From positions 1 through 64,000 of the forward strand of contig JAVBLE010000036.1 of assembly GCA_031553685.1 (NCBI GenBank): a DNA stretch of 64,000 nt, written 5' to 3'. The notes beneath the pieces were generated by a model, which was given only the letters and a program-made list of their open reading frames with translations, searched no databases and had not been told where the DNA came from. This DNA comes from JAFGVL01 sp031553685. Lineage in GTDB: Bacteria > Bacteroidota > Bacteroidia > Bacteroidales > Paludibacteraceae. Shown here in pieces: positions 58,185-64,000 of this stretch. Position 1 is the first letter of the stretch. Every line of letters starts with the position of its first letter. Made by a program: the position numbers and the translations under genes.

Positions 58185-58565
58185 ATGGGAAGTCTTTTAA
58201 ATAAATCATTGATTTTAAACAGACTAAAAGAGCATTTCAATTTGAAAAATAATGCTCAGTTGGCTCGTTTTTTGGGAGTTGCTCCCAATACGATTACTAA
58301 TTGGTATGTTCGAAATTCTATTGACTTTGATTTGATAATCTCAAAATGTGAGAATATTGATTTGAATTGGTTGATAAAGGGAAGTAAGTTGAAGGTATAT
58401 AAGATAAAAGAAGAGCCGGCTGACAGTGTAAAAGAGCCTGCCCATAGCTATAATCTCCCTCAAGTTTCGGTTTCGGTTACGATAAAAGCACTACAGGATG
58501 CTCTGGATACACAAAAAGGATTAGTTTCAATATTGGAAAAAGAGTTGAAAAAGTATGTTTCATAG
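58185..58565 (+). CDS. Phage CI-repressor-type HTH protein
   Basis: A 126-residue protein with an N-terminal HTH of the bacteriophage CI type: ILNRLKEHFNLKNNAQLARF, LGVAPNTITNWYVRNSIDFD, NIDLNWLIKGS. The C-terminal part (about 75-126) has no peptidase domain and ends in a helical segment (ALQDALDTQKGLVSILEKEL) probably for oligomerisation. No other phage genes lie nearby, so it is likely a domesticated regulator. An operator-like palindrome lies just upstream. Confidence 0.82.
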   Translation: MGSLLNKSLILNRLKEHFNLKNNAQLARFLGVAPNTITNWYVRNSIDFDLIISKCENIDLNWLIKGSKLKVYKIKEEPADSVKEPAHSYNLPQVSVSVTIKALQDALDTQKGLVSILEKELKKYVS

Positions 58566-58592
58566 AAATCATTACTGGTTATAATAAATATA

Positions 58593-58632
58593 AAGAAGGC
58601 TGCTAACAAATCTCGTTAAGCAGCCTTCTCTA
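58593..58632. terminator. Terminator between repressor and FadL genes
   Basis: AAGAAGGCTGCTAAC pairs with GTTAAGCAGCCTTCT; convergent genes. Confidence 0.8.
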
Positions 58633-58650
58633 TTAGTTTCCCCAAAAGAA

Positions 58651-60252
58651 TTAGAATTTAAGCCCCAAAGTAAGAACAAAATTATTTATTTTATTTGTTA
58701 CGCTTGCAGGTTCATCTGTCAAAGGTAATTCTTGTTGGTTATACGGGCGGAAATCTTGTTTGTAATATTTCATTTGATACGCAAAATCAATAAACCAATA
58801 TTTTTCGCGGTATCCGATACCGGCTGAATAATAACTTGCATTTTGATTGTCGATGAAATATTCAGGATCTGTGCGTGTAGAATATTCTGTTGTGAATTTT
58901 ACTGCGTCATCCTGCATAGAGGCAGTTTCAAGAGCATAACCTGCACGAAGGGCTAATTCGTCGGTAACCTTAAATTCGCCTCCCACACGGAATGTATATG
59001 AGTTTTTCAACACATTCTTTATGCCATTGTTTATATCGTTAAAATAATTTCCGGTAATACCTCCCGGCTCGGAAAGCTTGATATTGGGATAGTTTGCTCC
59101 TCCAAAATCAAAACTCAATAATCCTTTCTTCCCAAAGATCACAGCTGCGCTTAAATCATAACGGAAAGGATCTTGCAGTTTATAGGTAGAAAATCCGTCA
59201 GGAGTTCCCAAAGACGAATAAGGAGCTTGTCTGTCTATCAGTACATAATTCGGGTCTAAACCTTGTGCGAACATGGTGGAGTAATAAAAATCTTCCAAAT
59301 TATAAAATGTAGGAGTTTGAATGGAAGCTCCTAAGCGTACCATGTCAATAGGGCGAACTATTGTGCCGATTTTAAAATTCCATCCGGTACCCGTGGTTTC
59401 AAAATAATCATTCGATAATTTCATATCTCCACGATCTTCAAAAGATTCGGTGTATGCGCTCGTACGGTTATAATTTACGGTTTTCAATCCAACAGTAGCC
59501 CCGACATGAACTAAATTGCTGAAATTCATACCATACGAGAAACCCCATTCTCCTATATATCCTTCTTCAGAAAGCTCATAAGAAGCATTTACTTTTTCGC
59601 CCGGATTTAATAGCGGACTCCATGCACCATCATTGGCATCGGGGTTGGTTGGGCGCATTAAGCCGGTATTGTATCCTAATACAGGAAGCCAGGCATAATA
59701 AAAACCATCATTGAGGTTATTTACAACTAAGCCTCCGGTAGGGTCGTTGCCATCTATAGGTCCTTCTGTATATCCATAATAGTTCCCGAGATCTTGCATA
59801 TAATCGGTAATAGAATTATTTAACCGGATACCTTTTAGGTAAATATTCCGGTAGAAATTCTTTGCCTTATTATAAGTAATACCTAAGCTTGAATTTACAA
59901 GTCCTTTATTTTTATTAGGCCCGTCAAAATTAAGTACAAAAGTAAAATTATTGAAAGGCACACGGTATCTGCTTTCGTCTGTGTTGTAACCACTCCACTT
60001 CCCATCAGTAAAACTGGCGGTCAGCCCTGTAGTAATTGACAATTCGGACGAGCGATATACTCCTAAGCCTGCCGGGTTAAGGTGTATGGACGAACCATCA
60101 CCGCCCAAAGCTCCAAATGCTCCACCCATACTCATATACCGGGCTGTCCCGATAATGTCTGATTGCGAATATTTCAGGGCGTCAAATTCACTTTGTGCCA
60201 TCGCTCCCAAAGTGCTCAAAGCGAGTAAAGCCGGTATTATTATTTTTTTCAT
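58651..60252 (-). CDS. OmpP1/FadL/TodX-family outer-membrane transporter
   Basis: A 533-residue barrel with signal peptide (ends GAMAQSE). The N-terminal hatch region DALKYSQSDIIGTARYMSMG, GAFGALGGDGSSIHLNPAGL is diagnostic: it carries the NPAG motif of the family. It ends VLTLGLKF with the aromatic barrel signal. Family members take up hydrophobic compounds such as long-chain fatty acids. Co-directional with the Gly/Ser/Tyr-rich gene 48 bases upstream. Confidence 0.93.
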   Translation of the reverse strand: MKKIIIPALLALSTLGAMAQSEFDALKYSQSDIIGTARYMSMGGAFGALGGDGSSIHLNPAGLGVYRSSELSITTGLTASFTDGKWSGYNTDESRYRVPFNNFTFVLNFDGPNKNKGLVNSSLGITYNKAKNFYRNIYLKGIRLNNSITDYMQDLGNYYGYTEGPIDGNDPTGGLVVNNLNDGFYYAWLPVLGYNTGLMRPTNPDANDGAWSPLLNPGEKVNASYELSEEGYIGEWGFSYGMNFSNLVHVGATVGLKTVNYNRTSAYTESFEDRGDMKLSNDYFETTGTGWNFKIGTIVRPIDMVRLGASIQTPTFYNLEDFYYSTMFAQGLDPNYVLIDRQAPYSSLGTPDGFSTYKLQDPFRYDLSAAVIFGKKGLLSFDFGGANYPNIKLSEPGGITGNYFNDINNGIKNVLKNSYTFRVGGEFKVTDELALRAGYALETASMQDDAVKFTTEYSTRTDPEYFIDNQNASYYSAGIGYREKYWFIDFAYQMKYYKQDFRPYNQQELPLTDEPASVTNKINNFVLTLGLKF

Positions 60253-60300
60253 CTGTATATTATTTTAATAGAAATATAAAATTGCTCAATAAAATATCTA

Positions 60301-61350
60301 TTATCGTCTGCCGCCACCTCGCGATCCTCCGCCACCACTTCGCGAACCACCGCCGTCATAGTTTCCTCCGCCACGCGAACCACCGCCGCTATTGTAGCTT
60401 CCGCCACTGTTGCGCGATCCACCTCCACTATCATAGCTTCCTCCGCTACGATAAGTGCCCCCACTACTGCGTGATCCTCCTTCGGAAGATCGAGATGGAG
60501 AAGTGTAAGTATCAGAATTCCTGTTGGATGAACCGCTTCCGCGCGAATTTACATTGGGCGTGCTCGAATTGCGTTCGTTTGACGAACGGGTTGTCGACGA
60601 ACGGTTGTTATTATCGTACGAAGACGAATTCCTGTTTGAAGTACCATATTGATCGTTGCGGCGACTGTTTTCACTCGAACGGTAAGTGTTCTGGTCATTG
60701 TATATGGTAGAACCGCGGCGAGTATCGTACCGGCTACCGTTTCTGTCTCCATAATACCTGTCCCGGCGGCTGTTTTCTGAATTTCTGTAATTATAATTTG
60801 AATACACCGGATAGTATGGGTTATACGGATAGTAAGGATAATATGGGTAATACGGATAATATCCGCCCCAATACCAAGGATTATAGTAACTATACCCGTA
60901 ATAAGGATAACCCCAACCCCAGCCGAAACCAAAGCCTACAGAAACAGACCATCCGCTGCAACCCCAACAGTTATTATAGTATGGGTAACAGCAATTGTCG
61001 TAATAAGGATCATCAACTATAACGGTGCTTCCGTAAAAACGGCGCAAACGGTTAGAGTATTCATAATCGGAAGATTCGTCGCCACCATTTTGGTCGCTTA
61101 GATAATATCCTTCCGAATACGAAGTTACATTGCCATCGTTATCATGGCGCGATTTTGAGTAGTAAACCGTATCTTTTCCCGAATAGGAAGAGGAAGATTT
61201 TTGTTGATATGTACTTTTAGATTCCTCCACCGGTTTAGGCTCCTCTTTGTCTGTCTTAGGCGAATAATAAATATCGTCCGTGTATTTTTGGCTAAACCCC
61301 ACCAAATGGAACAAGAAGACAATTGTTAATATGGAAATAACTCGTTTCAT
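60301..61350 (-). CDS. Exported Gly/Ser/Tyr/Arg-rich low-complexity protein
   Basis: A 349-residue protein with signal peptide (ends VGFSQ). Residues about 20-110 are charged (YYSPKTDKEEPKPVEESKST); about 115-185 is extremely Tyr/Pro/Gly-rich (YNNCWGCSG, YPYYPYYPYYP); the remainder is Ser/Asn/Arg-rich and ends in Gly/Ser/Arg repeats (SGGGSRGGGNYDGGGSRSGG). Proteins like this occur in Bacteroidota envelopes; function is unknown. Two Cys (CCYPYYNNC) may form a disulfide. It shares a bidirectional promoter region with prmA. Confidence 0.75.
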   Translation of the reverse strand: MKRVISILTIVFLFHLVGFSQKYTDDIYYSPKTDKEEPKPVEESKSTYQQKSSSSYSGKDTVYYSKSRHDNDGNVTSYSEGYYLSDQNGGDESSDYEYSNRLRRFYGSTVIVDDPYYDNCCYPYYNNCWGCSGWSVSVGFGFGWGWGYPYYGYSYYNPWYWGGYYPYYPYYPYYPYNPYYPVYSNYNYRNSENSRRDRYYGDRNGSRYDTRRGSTIYNDQNTYRSSENSRRNDQYGTSNRNSSSYDNNNRSSTTRSSNERNSSTPNVNSRGSGSSNRNSDTYTSPSRSSEGGSRSSGGTYRSGGSYDSGGGSRNSGGSYNSGGGSRGGGNYDGGGSRSGGGGSRGGGRR

Positions 61351-61463
61351 GACAGTGTTATTTAAATTTTTATTATTATTTATTCAAAACAAATACTATG
61401 CCAAACCTTAAATAATGCAAAAACATTATTTTTCATTACTCAATATAATTGGCTATTAATGCC

Positions 61464-61471
61464 TATCTTTG
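61464..61471 (+). promoter_or_regulatory. -7 box for prmA
   Basis: TATCTTTG fits TAnnTTTG, 63 bases before the ATG at 61534. Confidence 0.6.
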
Positions 61472-61475
61472 CAAG

Positions 61476-61483
61476 CAAAGGTA
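61476..61483 (-). promoter_or_regulatory. -7 box for the low-complexity protein gene
   Basis: TACCTTTG on the minus strand, only 5 bases from the prmA box, so the two promoters overlap back to back. Confidence 0.55.
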
Positions 61484-61533
61484 CGAATTTTTCTGCAGAA
61501 TAAAAAATGCTAAAATAATAAACAATTGATTTT

Positions 61534-62370
61534 ATGGATTATATAGAAGTGAGTTTTACTGTTTTTCCCAATGAAGAATATATGCAAGATGTACTTTCGG
61601 GCGAATTGGGAGCTATTGGTTTTGAGAGTTTTGTGTCTGCGGACAGTGGTTTGGTGGCTTATTGTCCAATCAACTTGTATGATGAGGAACAATTAAAATC
61701 ATTACTGGAAAATTTTCCGGTAGAAGCCCGGATTTCATTTGAGGTAAATAAAGTGAAGGCTCAAAACTGGAACGAAGAGTGGGAAAAAAATTATTTCGAA
61801 CCAATCGTGATTGGCAATGATTGCGTTATCCACAGTTCGTTCCATCAGTCAATCCCAAATGCAAAATATGAAATATTGATTGATCCGCGCATGTCCTTTG
61901 GGACAGGGCATCACGAAACAACAAGCTTGATGATTGCTGCCTTGTTGAAAATGGATCTGCAAGGAAAATCTTTCCTTGATATGGGTTGTGGTACGGCGGT
62001 TCTGTCTATTCTGGCAGCTATGAAAGGGGCTACTCCCATAATGGGTATTGACATTGACGAATGGGCATACAGCAATTCGTTGGATAATATCAAACTGAAT
62101 GGGTATGAACAAATCGAAATTCGCGAAGGAGGAGCCGAATTGCTTGCCGGATTGCATTTTGATGTAATTTTTGCCAACATTAACCGGAATATTTTACTGA
62201 ATGATATGGCAGCTTATGTAGCTTGTTTGAACGAAGGCGGAGAACTCTATATGAGCGGTTTTTACAAAGAAGATATTCCGGCTATCGAAAAATGTGCCAA
62301 CGATTTAGGATTAAAATTGATTTCTTTTGAAGAGAAAAATAATTGGGTAGCAGTGCGTATGTCCCGATAA
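61534..62370 (+). CDS. prmA: Ribosomal protein L11 methyltransferase
   Basis: SAM-dependent methyltransferase that trimethylates L11; 278 residues. N-terminal L11-binding domain (about 1-75), then KYEILIDPRMSFGTGHHETT (the SAM/family signature), FLDMGCGTAVLSILAAMKGA (motif I), GIDIDEWAYSNSLDNIKLNG, and FDVIFANINRNILLNDM (motif IV). Normal for Bacteroidota, where it often lies as a single gene. Confidence 0.94.
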   Translation: MDYIEVSFTVFPNEEYMQDVLSGELGAIGFESFVSADSGLVAYCPINLYDEEQLKSLLENFPVEARISFEVNKVKAQNWNEEWEKNYFEPIVIGNDCVIHSSFHQSIPNAKYEILIDPRMSFGTGHHETTSLMIAALLKMDLQGKSFLDMGCGTAVLSILAAMKGATPIMGIDIDEWAYSNSLDNIKLNGYEQIEIREGGAELLAGLHFDVIFANINRNILLNDMAAYVACLNEGGELYMSGFYKEDIPAIEKCANDLGLKLISFEEKNNWVAVRMSR

Positions 62371-62435
62371 AGAATGAGGGAAAAGTTTAAAGCGCTTATC
62401 TATAGTAATCAGTTACTTGACCGGTAGTTTTATTA

Positions 62436-62444
62436 ACAGAGAAT
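62436..62444. repeat. Left target-site duplication of the IS4-family element
   Basis: ACAGAGAAT, repeated exactly at 63755-63763. Confidence 0.8.
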
Positions 62445-63754
62445 CACTAGTGTCCGGTTAAGCAAATATCAAAACCTCTACAACCATTATAAATAAGAGG
62501 ATGTAGATATGTTTTTTTATTTTTCGATTTGAAAATAGTTTTCACTTTTGTGATAAAATCGCAAAAGTATGAATACAGGAAAAACCATATTTGCTCAATT
62601 AATGTCATTTCTTCCAGACTATGAGTTTAATAAATGTGTAAACAAATACAAAGGCAATTATAAGGTAAAAACCTTTACATGCAGGGAACATTTCTATGTA
62701 ATGAGTTTTGCTCAAATCACTTACAGGGAAAGCCTGCGAGATATCGAAGCCTGTTTAAAAGCTCTTACAAACAAATTATACCATAGTGGTATAAAACAAG
62801 CAGTATCTAAATCAACATTAGCAGAGGCTAATGAGAACAGAGATTGGCGTATTTATGCAGATTTTGCACAAATTCTTATAAAAGAAGCACGAAATCTGTA
62901 TAAAACAGACAATGATTTTCTGCTCAATATTGACAATATAGCTTATGCTCTTGATAGCACAACGATTGACCTTTGTCTTTCATTGTTCCCATGGGCAAAG
63001 TTTCGCAAAAAGAAAGGAGCTGTAAAGGCTCATGTTCTTTTAGACCTGCGAGGATCGATTCCGACTTTTATAGAAATAACAGACGGAAGCGTACACGATG
63101 TCAATATACTGGATCTTATCGCCATTGAGTCTGGTGCTATCTATGTAATGGACAGAGGATATCTTGACTTAGACAGACTCTATGCCATTCACCGTAAGGC
63201 TGCGTTTTTCATTACTCGTGCAAAAGCAAACACTGCGATGAAAAGAGTTTATAGTAGACCGGTAGACAAATCCACAGGTCTCAGATGTGATCAATCCGTA
63301 AGGTTTACGGTCTATAAATCAAAAAAAGAATACCCTGAATTAATCAGGAGAATAAAATTTTTTGACAAAGAAACCGAGAACACTTACATTTTCTTGACCA
63401 ATAACTTTGAGTTAGATGCCTTGTTAATAGCTCAGTTATACAAAGAACGCTGGAAGATTGAATTGTTTTTCAAATGGATAAAACAACATCTTCGAATCAA
63501 GGCATTTTATGGCACAAGCTACAACACTGTGTGTTGTCAAATATGGATTGCTGTCTGTGCATATTTACTTGTAGCTATTGTAAAAAAGAAGCTGAAACTG
63601 GAGCATTCGCTCTACAATTTATTACAGATTTTCAGCCTCACCCTTTTTGAAAAAACACCTATAAATGAACTGTTTACAAATAATAATTACAAATCAAATA
63701 GTCCTATTAAAGATAAACAACTGAATTTGTTTGATTTATAACCGGACACTAATG
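62445..63754 (+). mobile_element. Intact IS4-family insertion sequence
   Basis: The 1310-base element has 16-base terminal inverted repeats: CACTAGTGTCCGGTTA at the left and, inverted, CATTAGTGTCCGGTTA at the right (15 of 16 match). It contains one complete transposase gene, and the 9-base target ACAGAGAAT is duplicated on both sides. All this points to a functional, fairly recent insertion between prmA and the truncated outer-membrane gene. Confidence 0.92.
62569..63741 (+). CDS. IS4-family transposase
   Basis: A 390-residue DDE transposase. First Asp in YALDSTTIDLCLS, second in YVMDRGYLDLDRLY, and the Glu in the Y-R-E-K-like signature YKERWKIELFFKWIKQHL of the IS4 family. N-terminal DUF4372-like part begins TIFAQLMSFLPDYEFNKCVN. 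The reading frame is intact. It is related to the decayed fragment at 23680-23850, which matches its C-terminus. Confidence 0.94.
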   Translation: MNTGKTIFAQLMSFLPDYEFNKCVNKYKGNYKVKTFTCREHFYVMSFAQITYRESLRDIEACLKALTNKLYHSGIKQAVSKSTLAEANENRDWRIYADFAQILIKEARNLYKTDNDFLLNIDNIAYALDSTTIDLCLSLFPWAKFRKKKGAVKAHVLLDLRGSIPTFIEITDGSVHDVNILDLIAIESGAIYVMDRGYLDLDRLYAIHRKAAFFITRAKANTAMKRVYSRPVDKSTGLRCDQSVRFTVYKSKKEYPELIRRIKFFDKETENTYIFLTNNFELDALLIAQLYKERWKIELFFKWIKQHLRIKAFYGTSYNTVCCQIWIAVCAYLLVAIVKKKLKLEHSLYNLLQIFSLTLFEKTPINELFTNNNYKSNSPIKDKQLNLFDL

Positions 63755-63763
63755 ACAGAGAAT
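63755..63763. repeat. Right target-site duplication of the IS4-family element
   Basis: ACAGAGAAT, identical to 62436-62444. Confidence 0.8.
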
Positions 63764-63788
63764 ATATTGTTAAATAATTGTTTTGTGG

Positions 63789-64000
63789 TTAATGATTCCA
63801 CACGATCATGAGTTGGATGCCTTTGCCGGTAAAGGAAGTGTTGGCATTGGTGCCTCCTTGCTGGGGCAGGTTGTAGCGTTCGGGATTCCAATAGCCCATG
63901 GCGTAGAAGGTGAAGTTGTGCCGCAAGTCTTTTTTCCAGTTGACGAAGGTGTAGATATCGGCGTTTTTCCAATCGTAGTATAAAATGGTGCTCAAATTGT
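63789..64000 (-). CDS. C-terminal part of an outer-membrane protein (5' end outside window)
   Basis: About 70 residues of an open frame entering from the right edge and ending at TAA. Strand-like segments (STILYYDWKNADIYTFVNW, LRHNFTFYAMGYWNPERYNL, GKGIQLMIVWN) alternate hydrophobic and polar residues and end as barrel-type C-termini do (MIVWNH). This suggests an outer-membrane beta-barrel protein; the family cannot be named from this part. The IS4 element ends 35 bases after its stop. Confidence 0.6.
   Translation of the reverse strand, partial: NLSTILYYDWKNADIYTFVNWKKDLRHNFTFYAMGYWNPERYNLPQQGGTNANTSFTGKGIQLMIVWNH

Noticed and set aside
58185..58565. Prophage remnant around the CI-like gene
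   Set aside because: All neighbours are chromosomal genes (mtaB, fadL type, prmA); no integrase, att-like repeats or phage structural genes.
60086..60932. Frames opposite or within the low-complexity protein gene
   Set aside because: Low-complexity codons of the real gene open all other frames; none has independent support.
1..64000. CRISPR array, tRNA or rRNA genes
   Set aside because: I looked for regularly spaced repeats, T-arm-like GGTTCRANTCC and rRNA-like stretches and found nothing convincing.

Overview
The window reads as chromosome of a Bacteroidota bacterium, most probably order Bacteroidales. Evidence: promoters ending in the Bacteroidota -7 box TAnnTTTG; S16 with a long Ala/Glu tail; type III glutamine synthetase; meso-diaminopimelate dehydrogenase; FeoA-FeoB fusion with a Cys-rich partner; GSCFA protein; FISUMP-type lipoprotein; FadL/OmpP1 porin; and a TPP-riboswitch-controlled TonB receptor. 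Family or genus cannot be fixed from this sequence. I recognise no rRNA, tRNA, CRISPR array or prophage.

Layout: 1-140 is the right end of an IS256-like element. 162-5044 holds two SGNH hydrolases and an MBOAT O-acyltransferase (surface glycan O-acylation). 5110-8733 (minus) has purU, then paaK, an ACT protein and an outer-membrane barrel. 8792-10249 has a coiled-coil protein and a HEPN/MNT pair. 10308-16199 is an island of lipoproteins plus a candidate structured RNA, bracketed by two copies of a FeoB-associated gene and followed by feoAB. 16550-27225 is metabolic: aspartate aminotransferase, HdeD-like protein, prs, clpC, menC, a decayed IS4 fragment, glnN, ddh. 28183-33752 has GSCFA, LemA, two TPM proteins, an OprB-like porin, and a hemerythrin/LuxR regulator pair. 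34036-36607 is the thiamine TonB receptor with its TPP riboswitch and promoter. 37543 is rpsP. 38197-45751 is accessory (MORN/beta-barrel protein, exported hydrolase, lipoprotein, HU-like protein, HTH). 46680-50524 is a sigma / anti-sigma / TPR-CHAT cassette. 50640-53363 is tatA, tatC and a Tat-dependent oxidoreductase. 53439-57838 (minus) is mtaB, a membrane protein, tgt and lptF/G. 58185-62370 has a CI-like repressor, a FadL porin, a Gly/Ser/Tyr-rich exported protein and prmA. 62445-63754 is an intact IS4-family element with 9-bp target duplications, and a truncated gene runs off the right edge.

Two themes stand out. First, the compact operon of a divergent sigma factor, a membrane anti-sigma factor with a periplasmic domain, and an exported TPR-CHAT (caspase-like) protein suggests transcription controlled by periplasmic proteolysis; this is the best candidate for a little-described system. 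Second, the window is unusually rich in small palindromic repeats of at least six families. They sit in operon gaps, in the clpC and TonB-receptor leaders, and in one case inside the menC coding sequence.
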